From assembly GCA_964019415.1 (NCBI GenBank), contig OZ025883.1, forward strand, positions 3,905,586-3,969,585: a DNA stretch of 64,000 nt, given 5' to 3'. Each line of letters opens with the position of its first letter. Position 1 is the stretch's first letter. Under the pieces are notes generated by a model, which ran no database searches, was not told the DNA's origin, and was given only the letters and a program-made list of their open reading frames with translations. The stretch comes from Ianthella basta. Taxonomy: Eukaryota; Porifera; Demospongiae; Verongiida; Ianthellidae. This document shows, piece by piece, positions 29,601-42,400 of this stretch. The translations under genes were made by a program, and so were the position numbers.

Positions 29601-30839
29601 TAAAGGGAGCATTCTTGTGAAGTGGCACATCATGACATTGCGTAAATCCCTATTCTTTATAGATGGCTTCTATAAGAGAGTGGATGACAAGTTGACTCAA
29701 TCAAATGTACTGACTGCTCCTCTGCTCCTTGATGAAGAAGTGCAGGGTGACTTTGGAAGAAACAGCATCTCCCTCTGCTATCAGGTCCATGGACACCCAG
29801 AAACATTCTTCTCACTAGTTTCAGATGCCTGTGTCAGTGTCAATGTTCACTATCAGGTGCAGAGTGCCGCACCAGCTGAGACCTACATCAGTGACGTGGG
29901 GATCATTGGCGTTGATGACAATGATACTTGTGTGAAAGTAGAGGTCAATGCAAGTGACTGTGCAGTGAAAGTGAACAGTGAGGTACTTCAAGCCAGTTAC
30001 GACTTAAATGGACTCGCTGTCACCAAACTCTCTAATGGTGTTCGAATGTCACTCCCAAATTGCGAGCTTAGACAAGTCCTCATCACTGTCATGTGCAGTC
30101 CACTGTATTACAGTGGACAGATGAATCTGGAGCTCTTTCTGTCTCGCATGCTGAACTTTCAGGCTACCTCACACGGACTGCTTGGTAAGAAGACATAATA
30201 TACATGCAGTTCTCATACTGATTTGTCAAGTGAGCTCTGAATTAATGTTGTATGACCTTGGGACCTTGCTGAACAAGTTATTTTACAACTTAAAATATTG
30301 CCATGGGTACCTGCCGAAAGAATGCCTGTGGCTTGGCCTCTGGCCGGGTTTCTGAATATGCATGCCAGCTCTGGCTATGAAGAATGCAAAATGTATATTT
30401 TTAGTAGCATAGTCATATTTGTAACAGCACAATGAAGGCTCAATTCCATATTTGGCATAAATAATCAGCTTTATTATAATTGGTTGTAACCTTTGCGGTG
30501 TTCAAATGTGCACATTTGCACGTCTTCCTTTTACTCATTGATGCAGGCCAATTTTGGAATGTACCAGTAATGTTGACAAGGAATCCAGATAATTTAGAGT
30601 CTGGTGGATTTTTCTTGCCCACCTACAATGTGACACTTCTTAGTCGCAGCACTGCCACTCGCAGCTTCACCGCCAATCTGTTTGACACCACTTGGGATGC
30701 TGAGGAGAAGCCTTGCTTGTATGCTGGTGATGGACAGGCTGGACCAGATGTCCTAGAGGGAAGCTATCTGGACTACCAGGTGGAGGATATGTTTGACACT
30801 GACTTCAAATTCTCCCAGTTTCGAGCTGGCTATTGCTAG
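23617..30839 (+). CDS. Gene C: secreted NIDO-AMOP-VWD-EGF protein (mucin-4-like), 11 exons
   Basis: Exons: 23617-23811, 24066-24383, 24671-25007, 25755-26030, 26709-27423, 27537-27802, 28165-28722, 28808-29071, 29471-29563, 29663-30184, 30547-30839. They total 3837 nt (1278 residues plus stop). The phases are identical to gene B exon by exon. The domains are the same: signal peptide (MTGLIIWLVTFLCLSAG), NIDO, IPT-like, AMOP (GKCCYTN, IICCKE), VWD, post-VWD module, EGF-like (CKNGGEC...CSCPSEFTGPIC), C-terminal region ending FRAGYC. The VWD exon is almost identical to that of B but has a 12-bp insertion (SNVADGS region). Exon 5 and the C-terminal exons are more diverged. ATG 23617 fits the signal peptide and matches the start in B and in the relic. 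Intron 9 uses a GC donor. Confidence 0.9.
23900..23990 (+). repeat. Degenerate hammerhead-like repeat in intron 1 of gene C
   Basis: CCTGCAGG ... AAGAACTTCAGGTCAAACATCCTGCAG resembles the 6778-6816 motif, but the CUGANGA and GAAA core is mutated. It is an old copy of the same repeat family. Confidence 0.35.
29564..29662 (+). other. GC-AG intron, 99 bp, open in frame (gene C intron 9)
   Basis: The exon end AAG is followed by GCAAGT, the consensus of the minor GC donor class. The acceptor is TTTATAG ending 29662. The gene B intron at this position has a GT donor (19987). The 99 bp contain no stop in the coding frame, so retention would add 33 residues between the EGF domain and the next module. 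Confidence 0.75.
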
Positions 30840-31578
30840 ACAGAGTTCATAAGATTGGCCTTCACATTGTGCATCACACGATACAATAGCATACCTGTAG
30901 CTACATACATATGTGCACTATTTTCCAAACATGTAACATTGGAATCTTCTCATTAACTCATCCATAAGCAGGCTTATATTGCTGTGACTAGAACTTGCAT
31001 GGTATACTCTACAGCTAAGTACTATGAATGACAAAGTATAACAGCTAGTGTATGCTCGATGCATTGAGGAATAAGAACTTAATGTTTTAATGATTTGATG
31101 TGTGCAAAGAAGTCTATAATTATAGGTACATATATGCGCATGGAATTGCTTATCAATTAACACGTCAAATGTTATTTAGTTCTCTCTTGGCGGCATAAAT
31201 ATCTTCAAACTGTGCAAAATTCTATGGAGGGTGCATATTAGAAAGTGGTGTCCTGATCTGGTATACATCCTCAGACCTCCAATCCTGACTCAGCTATGAA
31301 TTATACTGACTGAAGCAGATGTATTGAATCGAAACACATGCTACATAACAAATCCACATTAGTGCTTATAAATTTTGTGAATTCATAAGTGACTGAAGAC
31401 CATCATCAATACAGGCAAATACAATAATGAAGTTTCCATTCCCTATCAATAGCAACCTGCATCAGATGAATTAGTTCTAACACTAAGAGTCATGAAAATT
31501 ACATATTGAATTAACTACTTGTTTTCAGTCTATAATATATGATTGACACACTTGCAAATCTGACAGTAGAAACATACG
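30840..31578. other. Intergenic, convergent 3' ends of genes C and D
   Basis: No gene is seen. Around 31310-31350 there is a weak hammerhead-like string (CTGAAG...ATCGAAAC) that is too degenerate to call. Confidence 0.5.
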
Positions 31579-34500
31579 TTAGTTGGAAATGGGGAATTTG
31601 TTCACCACTTGAGTAAAGTATCCAATAATCTGCACACCCGGTATCTTAATTTTCAGACCCGTAGTAGAAGAGGATGCCTGAAAGCTGGCACTTCTCCGGA
31701 CCCTGGACTGGGACTGAGAAGCATACTCAGATTTTCCTGAAAAACTGAAAGGTCCCCAGCCACCTGAGCCAGAGTATGAAGTGGAAGAAGAGACCTGGGA
31801 AGAGGCCATGACGACTCTGCTTGTGTCTTTGTTTACGCCATCAAATTGCATCTCAATGCCACGAGCCAGCAGGAACCCAGTGACAAACTGAGGCAGCCTG
31901 AAGCTACCAGCTCTCTCAATGAAGTCAGTTTCAGAGAGAGGACCAGGAGACACCTTGGCCTCTGCATCTCTCTGTATGGTGGAAGGGCATATAAAATTAA
32001 TAATAATAATAATAATAATAGCAATAGCAATGTAACAATGAAGCATTGAAAGCACACAAATTGAGTCGGATACACAATTACAACAATGCAGCTAAATAAA
32101 TCTTCATGGTGAGAAATTGCATAATTTTTTTTATATATCTAACTTGACTCATGCATGTATGTGACTTTTGAAATCTTCTTTATCTGGCATTTAACTTTAT
32201 ACACCCTGAGCATAACCTAGCCAAATTATCCGGGATAACAAGAAAGATCGTTGGCTAAAGATTACACTGCAACAACAAACAAGTTGCTTGTAAGCCAAAC
32301 TAGCTAGCACCCCATTCCAGCCACAATGGCAGGACTGGTATATAGTTGTAGAGTTGACCACACCCAATAGCTTTCTACTAATTGTTGCTATATACACTTA
32401 CCAGCGCCAGACGTGTGTTTTTGAATAAGTCAGCCCTGAACCAAGGACGAGAGATGGATACTTTAAGGATCTTTCCTCTGACAGTCACCTCAGCTTCACT
32501 CAGAGACTTGAAAGCTGTAGCCCCAGCTGAGGCCCCTTGTGCATTACTGCTATCATGTGCATAGTCATAAGACCCAGAGCTGCTTTTTCCCCACCAAGAG
32601 GCTGATGCAGTGCTTGAATAGCTACTAGCAGAATTCTGATACCTTGAATACTGTGAGCTCTGGAATTCTTGATCACTGCTTTTCTTGGAACTATATTCAA
32701 AGGTTAGCCACTTGTCATTGGGGTCATACGGCTCACGATGAGCAAAAACAGATTCATCAGGTGAAGATGAAGGAGCAGTGGGCAACAGAGCTTTAAGCTC
32801 AATTAGCTCATCCTGAAGGGATGCCAAGATTTGTTCAGTTGCAGTGTCTTCCCCAGGGTTCAGCAGGGAGTTTATTTCTGCAAGATCTGTTGTTGCTTTT
32901 CCTGTCTCGGCAGTTGCACGGATGGCCTCTGTCAAGTTTCTCTCATAATTGATGCACTCGGTGATATTTGAACGGGGGCTGTCTGGTTTTCCACTTGCAG
33001 CTGCGATGCAACTGCACTTGGCCTTTGATAGTGCGAGGGCAGCATCTGAAAGTCTCTTTTTATTCATTTCGTCAGCGATGGTCTTTTCTGCACGGGTGTC
33101 ATTCAGTGTTTCAAAGCACACATCAGAAGGTGAAAATGACCGGGTATTGATGATCAGCAACCGTTGGCCTTCAAGTTCACCAATGCGGAGTTCAATCTGC
33201 TCGCGACTCATTGGGAGCACTCTAAAAAGTCAAAATAGAGACAAAAATTATTGTACATGAGGTGTAATATGTATCTATATCTGGCAACAATTTCTCTGCC
33301 TTCCATTTAATTCTATTTATTCATGAAAGAAAGGTGCAAACATGGCGTAGTTCAGTTGTCAGTGAATGACTGATGGGAGGAATTAAGGTAATATAGTCAT
33401 TGCCTTACACATGTCATGTGGGGTCTAGTGCCATGTGCATCTATGGCTTAGAGCAATAGCTTCTATAGGCTGCAGTAATTCTAGACATTTGAATGCAAAA
33501 GCTACTGGAATATGTAGGAGCAACAAGGTGCTGAACAGCAGGTGCAACTATCTAAAATCATGCATGTAGTGAATCCAGGCCTGACCTATCCACAGTTATC
33601 CACAAGATCTATCCAAAAAGAGCTATACAGTGGTAAAGCAGAGTAAATCTTACTATAGAGGGACTGGTGTGTATTCAAGGAGGTTTACTGTGTTTGATGC
33701 CTTCTGCCAAATGATGTTAAATGGTGTATATCTTTTATAATGGTAGTCAACAAGATCTGGTGGGGGAAGCCTTGGCATAAGGAATAGTAGTCCATGGGCC
33801 CTAAAGGATGTTATGATAATATAGGGAAACATAGCAATACAAACAAGCAATCGTCCCGCTTTGCTGAAGTATGTAATAGCAGAACTGCTCATGCTCAGAA
33901 TTATCAGTGACACATGCTTGCTCAGGCACTGTGTCGCCTTTTGCTAGTGATTTTGAGCTTAACCTGTGGTCTTTCCAACCCTACCCAAAAGGAATGCAAG
34001 AGTCTCCAGAACCATTTGGGCACTTTTGGGCATTAATAAAAATGTGCTTTAAGTTCTCCACTGTATAATGGTCATGTGAAGGTACAGGACCAGGCAACAA
34101 TGTTAATCTTAATTGCTGTGGTACCTTTATCGATTTGAAGAACAGGCCACGCATGAGAAATCTTTATGTTGCAGTAGCTCAAGACAATTACAAAAATGAT
34201 TTGCCGAAAAAGGGAAGAAATGTGAGGTGCAAGATCTGATTAACTAGCTTGACAAGGCATTAGCCACAGGCCAACACTGTCCTGTTCCGTAATCCAAACA
34301 TGGCCTGTGAAGATCCCATGAGCTACATGAGGGCTAGTGACCAATTTCACAAAGCAGTAAATGGCCAAGTAGAGTAAAGCGTAATACTTAGAGGGCATAT
34401 ATCTAGGGAGGCTTGCCGCGTTTGGATGCATCCTGGGGTATAAGTTAATTCACTATACTCAGAAAACAGCAAGAAATCTCCAAAGCCAGTAAGTTTGTAA

Positions 34501-35514
34501 CAGATTGATGTGTGATATTGGTCGCTATACTCCTTGTATATTATACTTACACAGATTCTCAGCATTTAATAGCAGCACTGCAAAATGCAAAGGACAAATA
34601 TCTCACGTTTCATTGATGTATCGGTACCAATCGCTAGGCAGGAATTGGACGGGGTACACCATTTGCGACCTGTCCAGCGAGGTCACTCCAGCGGCCCGTA
34701 GAGAAGATGTAGCATCCAGCAGCTCTAGACCAGGTGAAGCCGAGTCGAGTTGGACCCACCAAGATTCCACTTCCACCTTCTTTCCGAAAACGAGCCATTC
34801 TAAGTATGCGCCCTCTGCATTGGAGTTGAGAGTTGGGTAGTTGTTCTGGAACCATTCTTCAAATTCACGAGCGGGTAGTTCCCTACGCTTCATCGTGATC
34901 GTTTCCTCCATGTGCCTCTTCGCGTCGTCGTACTTTGACCTATAAGTGCGATACAGGCTGAGAACAGTAGTACTAACCGACGCCCTGTTTGGGTCGGTCA
35001 CGACTGTGCTAAGAGCTTCCCGTGCTTCTCTGTGCTTCACCTTTCGGTCTTTTTCTAGCGCTTCCATCCCGCGGACCACCATCCCCTGGAGAAGCGTCTT
35101 ATACACGATAGAGAGCTGTTCGCCCGTTTCCGCTCCTCCGAAAGGATTCACGGCAGGTAGGGCATCGCTGAGTCTGAACATGTTCTCTTGGACCCTGGGT
35201 GGGATCTCAACGCGACGCGCCTCTGGGTCAGGACTGCGCAAACTATTAACATACTCATCCCCCGGATAGTAGTCGTGAAGGTTAAGTATTTTCCCAGGGA
35301 ACTGTAGGACAAGGCGTTGCTCGGGCTGATCGTCTGCAGTCAGTTTCGGCAAGGTCAGGCTGTGCAGAACCCTGTACAAATGTAGCATCTGATTCTGCGC
35401 TTTGTCGCCCGTCTGCCCCAATACAGCAGGCGTTGACAGGTAAAGCACCAGGAAACCCCACCAGAGCTCCGCCTTCATTTTGACGATGCCCACCATCTCA
35501 GCAGGAGCTCGCAT
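31579..35514 (-). CDS. Gene D: uncharacterised secreted protein, 3 exons (family D/E/F)
   Basis: Exons on the minus strand: 35514-34607, 33221-32402, 31971-31579. They sum to 2121 nt (706 residues) with junction phases 2 and 0. Exon 1 has a signal peptide (MKAELWWGFLVLYLSTPAVLGQ; an internal Met 12 codons in is an alternative start) and a helical region ending EEWFQNNYP...WLVFGKKVEVESWW. Exon 2 has a helical, probably coiled-coil part, a Ser/Tyr-rich low-complexity part (residues around SSYSSTASASWWGKSSSG), then a beta-like segment VTVRGKILKVSISRPWF. Exon 3 has LPQFVTGFLLARGIEMQF, GWGPFSFSGKSEYASQS and IPGVQIIGYFTQVV. I do not recognise a named family. Genes E and F share these motifs and the splice phases. 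It is divergent from gene G. Confidence 0.82.
33222..34606 (-). other. Intron 1 of gene D
   Basis: 1385 bp with donor GTGAGA and acceptor TTTTTAG. Two segments (about 33640-33730 and 34360-34440) look like diverged copies of one repeat. No ORF is supported. Confidence 0.6.
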
Positions 35515-35640
35515 TCGCAGTCCTTTTTAGCTACTCTAAGAAGCCACTGAAGCGCGTAATTGTTCCTTTGTTGGTTCAAAATGCTGCATGGTCACATGGT
35601 ATATGACGGGGTGGTGTTATCTAGCACCAAACTTAGCACC
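35515..35640. promoter_or_regulatory. Shared divergent promoter of genes D and G
   Basis: Only 126 bp separate the minus-strand start of gene D from the plus-strand start chosen for gene G. The stretch holds no clear TATA box. It contains a TCACATGGT E-box-like string at 35593-35601 and an in-frame upstream ATG for gene G at 35581. Bidirectional control is inferred from geometry. Confidence 0.6.
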
Positions 35641-36418
35641 ATGTTTTGGCTGGTGAAGGCAGCCGTTCTTGTCGTTCTGGGCCTGTTGGCCCTGACTGAA
35701 GGCTTTCCTCAAGACGATTTCGTGTCTTATGGGCAGCTAGCTGGCGATCGCGATACTTATTCCTTTGAAGTGGAAAGGCGCTTTTACTTGTATGGCACCG
35801 CCTGCAACTTTGTCAAGGTGAGTAGATTATCCTCTAGATCTTCCAGGAGGATCTATGGATGTAAGTAGCATGACCTCTGACAGTATACGAATGTTCATTA
35901 TCCTTCTATTCGAAAATAACCCAGTGCAGTGACTACATAGATGTGTGGACATAGATGTGTATAGAGGTTTAGATACATATTTGCTGTCCTTTGAGTTATC
36001 ACCAAGTAGCTATAGTGGTATAGCAGCGCAACAATACCCACAGCCACACCATATTCCTTTCACACATATCTTGTATATCTATATAGGTAACCCGTGATGG
36101 CACAATAATCCTACTTAGTGAACAAGACCGGTCTCCTGCTGCCACATTGTCAGTCTTTAAGACCAATCCTGCACCATCAAGCATTCAAGGACAATTTTAC
36201 TATAGAATAATGATTGATACCCAAAGTATTGAAGAGGAAGTGTCGTTTGCTCTGGAAGTGATTAATTCATCACTGATTGGCAGGCACATTACTCCTGTCT
36301 GGGCATTTGTGGCCACTTGGGTTGGCATGACCCACCCAAGCACTCACGCAGGCAACAATGTAAGGTGGCATATGTTTGCCTATGCACCATATGAATGTGT
36401 AAATGTATGCATGGTGTT

Positions 36419-36455
<37 letters not shown>

Positions 36456-39400
36456 GCATTATATGATTATGTACTTTCCCCTGAATGTCCTTTAAAGCAT
36501 TGGGCAAAAAAATTTCAACGAGATCTTTCCAGCTACACAATGTCATATGTATTAGGTATAATACAAGGCATGTTCATAATAGACATTGTTTCCTAGCTGT
36601 CAAAGATGGTCACTGTGTTAGGCAGCCACCTCTCTAAAACAGCTGGCCTCCCTGGCCCAAATAGCACTAAAGCATTGCAATCTACCTCTGTAGAGCAGCC
36701 ACCTCTCTATAAAGGTCAGTCAAATATAACTGCCCTGCAGCTGGCTGCCTTAGACAGCTTTCACTGTACTTACTGATGTCTTGCGGGTGCACCATACAAT
36801 GCCATAAGCAAGCTGGTTTATAGATGTGCAATGCATGCTAACCGTCTTACCCCTTCTGTATGTTCAGGAGAATATTAACACATTTCAAGCTGTGCTAATC
36901 CGTGGAGAGGAATGGAGCGACAGTTTTGTGGTGTACATGTACAACCATACAAACTGGCCCACTGCGGTAGATGGAGGCAGCTCAATTGCTGCACTGGAAA
37001 CAGCAGATCTGGACCCTGAACATCAGTATATTGTGCCTGGGTCTCAGGTTGGAGATGTGGCCAGCGTGGTCGATACAACCAATGTGGGACATCCTGGAAT
37101 GTGGGTTTTCCACGTTGGCAAGGACCACAGATGTGAGCTACAAATTCCATCTATCATTGAGTTAAAATCTGATGTTATGCACATTTGTCCAAGGAATAAG
37201 TGAATGAAACTTGTAGCATGCAATGTATTGTAGTGTACAATACACTTGTACACTTGTAGTGTACAATACACTTGTACACTTGTAGTGTACAATGTATTAA
37301 TGTATATGTCTTGTGTTCACATTCATTCTTTTATTCATTAATGTTAGTACTATGCTATTTCTAAATTTTCCTTGCAGCTTTGCTGTCAGATACAGATGAG
37401 TTCTACTTTGCATTTGCTCCAACTGCTTCGACACGCATGGTTGAACTGTATGCCCTTATCACAACCAAGGAAGAAGAAGAAGTGTCCTTTACAGTGCAGG
37501 CACCAGGAATAAACAACTTTAAGCAAGCTGGGGTAGTACAAAGGGGACAACACGTGAGAGTAGACTTTCCACAGACATCCTCTGTTCAGAGAGCAGATAT
37601 CAACAAGGGTATATTGATCAAAGCAGCAAACAAGAAAAGATTTAGTGTCATTGGTGTGATGAAATCAGGCACTCAAATTGCCCGCTTCCCGGTGCTGCAT
37701 CAAAGAAACTCATCCACGCAGTACGTATACTATGCAGCCTCTAAAGACGACTACGTTATTGGATTTCAGAGCTTCATTATCATTGTGGCCATGGCAGATC
37801 GTACCACCATTACAGTGACAGCGTCAGTTCCTTGTCTAGTTGGAAGAAGAAGGCTGTCTACTGGAAGGCAACTACGAATTACTTTGAACAGACTGGGAAC
37901 AACCCTCATAGCCTCCCCTAGAGATCTGACTGGTACACGTATTGAGAGTACCGGTAACCCAATTGTTGTTTTCAGTGGTCACTCCTGCACTCAGATACCC
38001 GTGTTCTACCAGTCCTGTGACACTATAATGGAACAGATACCTTCGACGTACGATTGGGGCAAAGAGTTCATTGCGGCTCCTCTGAAGAACAGACGATACA
38101 GCCTTCTACAAATTCTAGCAGCCGTGACCCCAACAAGTGTGATCATAAACTGCATTTCTGAAGATGGGCCCAGAAGGCACAGCCGCACCTTAACAGTGCG
38201 TGAAAAGGTGCAAGCTACACAAGTTATCTTTCACAATGAAATCTGCTCTGTTGTGGCAGATGAGCCCATCATGCTAATTGAGTACAGTGTCTCCAGACAG
38301 GTAGACAACATCCAGCCCATGATTGGTGGACCAGCTATGATGCTGGTGCCCTCGGTGATGCAGTATTCACAAGATGCAGCGATAATTGTGCAAGATGATT
38401 CGTACGACCAATTTGTCAACCTGATATTCCCTGAAATGTACTATCAACCAGATAAGACAAAACTGAACATGACCCACACCGTAAAGGAATTTAACCCAGA
38501 TGTCATGGTGTATTATGACAACTGCAGCATAAAGTACTATGTGTGCCGGGTGAAGCTGCCAGTTGGAGACTACTTCATCATGCACCCCTTGCCAGAAGCA
38601 CGGTTTGGAGTGATAGCATACGGGCACTTTGGTACCTCATCGTACGGGTACCTGGCAGGCTTGGCAAGCTCAGGTTAGTGTATACTAATGGTATATTATA
38701 TGTCATGCTGTGTTTAGTGGAGCTTATAGTCGCACTCAACTACTTGTTAACAGTATTATGGCTGACGCAAGTTCTCCTAGAGCTTTTAAATTATTAACGT
38801 ATATTAGTTATTTTCGCCTTCACTGAATTGTTGTGTGTGTAGGAGTCAAATTTGAGGACAAGCCTACAAAGCGTGTCAAGGTCATGTCAAACAGTGGCTT
38901 TGGAGGAGTGTGCCTGAATACAACAACCCAGGAAGTGCTCTGGAGAACACAGAATGGAAGTGTGGTTTCTGTAAATTCTTTCTTAGATGTAAACAACTCA
39001 GGAGACAGCTACACATGTGAAGCACCATTTATGGGTTTTGAGCCCACATTTGTGTACAAAGAGAGAGTTACATTTGTTCAAGAGGAAGTTTCCACTGACA
39101 CAGACACACCAGGTACATGAAACTGGCAGTACCCTAAGCATGTTAAGTGAGCGGGTATCACCAAAAAACCATGAATGAGTGTATAATGTATATGAGAGTT
39201 AATGTTGCATTAGTGTGCATGTTGTATACATGTCCTACATTCTTGCTCCACAGGTAACTGCGAAGGAGGCACCAAGTGTGCATTCACAGCTAGAGTGCTA
39301 CCTAGTGAGGCTGTTGTTGAAGTTGGAGATGATATCTCTTTCCACTGCATCTTTCCTGAGGACTTCTCAGCATCTGTAACTTGGCAAGGACCATATTTGA

Positions 39401-42400
39401 AAAAGCAAGGACCTGTACTCTATCTTGAAAATGTTAACATTTCATCTACTGGGAAGTACACATGTTCAGTAGTGAACAATGAAGGAATGATGACAAATGC
39501 TTCAACTCATCTGACTGTGCAGAGTAAGTTATTCAACAATTACTTCTCAGTAATGCAAATTGTACAAAACATATGTTTAGCAATGAAGCACAAACATTAA
39601 CTGTTCCTCATTCATTACTTCATCACTTTTCTTGTTCACCATTTGCAGGGCATTTGCCAGTGATCGACGGTCATGGCTACCAAGTCAATATCAGTCTGAC
39701 TGGGATCAGCGCTGCTGAAGTAACTCTCAATGTAAGCATTGATGTCGAACATGGGAGCATTGAATGGAGCAGACAGAATGGGGAAATGCCCACAAATGCT
39801 GTTATGAAAGCAGGCGGCAGTCTCATGATTCCAGATGTGCACCTGGAGGATGCAGGCAACTACAGCTGCACAGCTCGGAATAGAAGTGGAGCAGTTACTT
39901 TGGAAATGTTTGAGATCATAACTGAAGGTGAAACAAATGATATTCCTTAGGTACACACAGGATATGCTGTGTCAAACAGTTTCTTGTTCTTTCGTTCTTT
40001 CAACACATATTAGTTCAACCACCAACCATCGTGATGAACCCTGTGAATCAGACCATTCTTGTCAATACCACACTGGTCCTGAGCTGCTATGCTATTGGGT
40101 ATGGTGCCATTGCTTACCAGTGGGAGGAGAGACATACAGGTGTTCTGGTTGAAACCGGAAGTCATCTCATAATTGAGGATGTTGAAGGTCACAGTGTGGG
40201 CGAGTACACATGTTTAGCCAGTAATGCCGGAGGAATCACACGCTCCTTATCAGCATTTGTGGGTGTTCTGAAACCTGGTTAGTCACTCTAATGGGATAAA
40301 TGCTGTACATAATGGAAAGATAGGGCTAATGGTATAATTGTCTTACTTAGTGTTCACTTATCTCACCTCTACTTAGTAACATGTGTTGTTATTTGTTTAT
40401 TGGGGAATGTCAGTCAAAATTGAGAAGTAAGAATGAGTAGCAATGTATTCAGGCGTTTACTCAGGCAAAAAGAACTGATCCATCATATGAAGTGTGAAGA
40501 AAACAAAATGTTTTATAGAGACAACAGTGATCAATGGTTGATACAACTCTTTCTCTTGACATAAGTACACTCCAACCACAGACTGATAACCAGCACACAG
40601 ATAATATATCTGCTATATTTATAGCAGTAGACACAACTGAATTATTCTTTTCATATTTATTGTTAATAGATCATGTTAATACAATTCACAAAACATAGTC
40701 ACAATGATTCAAAAAAGCAAATACATCACAACAAACTCGTAACTAAAGTCAAACGAGAAATCATGCACTTAAGAAATAATTAATACAATTAATTACAAGT
40801 ATACGCACATCTACCCTCCTTTATTAATCAGGATTGCATGCAATATGCATGCATGCATGCAACAGTCAATTGTCAATAAGGGACAGCCGCCCAACACTGC
40901 TGCTGTTTTCCCTCTCTACTGCCACTGCCACCCTCTGAAGGAGGTGTGCATGTGACATGTGGTCTCTCGATGTCCCTTGGAGATGCCGGCCAACCTTCCT
41001 AATGAAGGCCTCCGCCTCAGGACTAAATGCACCCGAGGTCTCCACAGCGATTGTGACAAACTCATGTGTTGCGAGCAGGTCCTGGTACTTATTTGTCTTT
41101 CTCACTTCAGCAGCAGAGGAAACTGTTCCTGCCTCCCTACTAGCCTGTGGGACGTGTGAAGGAGCAAACGTGTCTGGACACGTTACATCCCATACGAGGG
41201 AGCGCCTACACTCCCATGGGTGCTCCCTCGTATATCTCCTTCACACATCCTACTGGCTACTAGGGAGGCAGGAGCAGTTACCTCTGCTGCTGAAGTGAGA
41301 AAGAGGAGAAGTACCAGGGCCGACCTGCTCATAACACAATATAGTTATTATGTCAGAATAATTTGTGTATATAATACCAATAGCCATTGAAACATCTACT
41401 ACATTCAGTTACATTTGACCTCCCAAACAGCCTATGCAGGAGTATAGTGATTTCAAGTGCAATGCAATGTTCATGTCTGACCTTTCACTGTTTTGTGACC
41501 TTCTCTGTATGCAGAAACCAACGATATCACTTTTGAACAAGGAATGGTTGCGTTTGTTGGCCCTTATGAGCTTGTAGCACCAGAGGGAGACAATGCATCA
41601 TTCTTCTGCTATGGGGCTCATGGATCTGGCAATTACTCCTATTTGTGGTTCAATAAAGGGAAGGAGGTTGTTGGAAACCAGTCTTCCCTTGATATCCTTC
41701 ATGTGAAGCCTGACATGACAGGAGAGTACACTTGCTTGACATTTGATGGCACAGGATTGGAAGCAAATGCATCAGTTTTCCTCATCGTGCTGAGTAAGTG
41801 TATTTTGCAATTCAAAATATGTTACAGAAATACAAGTTTGTGTGGACATTTCTCCTAGTAAAGACCAAGATGGGGCTCTGTTTTAACTTGCATGTATACT
41901 GAAAGTATGCTATATTCTAATTGTTATGTAAGTAATTGGCTAAACTCTTCATATGATTAGTATACTGTGGCTACATATTCATATTGAATAAGAACTCTTG
42001 CCTCCAGTTTAATTCAGCCCATTTTGATCTCTTCACATTGCAGACAAAACTTTGAATATTATCAACAATCCTTGCAATGTGGATATCAGTATTTCAGATA
42101 GGTCTCGCACAGTCTCCTTTCTTTGCACTGCAAATCGTCTTGATGCTCAGTACACATGGGAAATGAAGAACCAAACCATCACAAACCGAGCTTTGGGGGT
42201 CAATTCGTCCCTTCTAGTCATTCCAAACCTTGCAGTGTCCGACGCAGGAAAGTACAGGTGCACTGTAAGCGACAGGAACATGAGTGTCTCATCATCCTAT
42301 GCCAAGCTGACAATTAGCGGTGAGTTCAAGCAGTTACTCAAACTCCCTATAATGCAACCCAATTGCAATATGCTTAAATAGTGATTGAGTGCCACAAGAA

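Larger units (their letters stand above)
40278..41514 (+). other. Intron 8 of gene G, expanded by a retroelement fragment and a foldback
   Basis: 1.24 kb, compared with 86-849 bp for the other introns between Ig exons. It holds a minus-strand retroelement-like ORF and a long hairpin, described separately. The rest is AT-rich. Confidence 0.7.

Noticed and set aside
31972..32055. Upstream extension of gene D exon 3 into the intron
   Set aside because: A Leu/Ile run from an ATT repeat. The acceptor at 31972-31974 and the phase match with genes E and F support the shorter exon.
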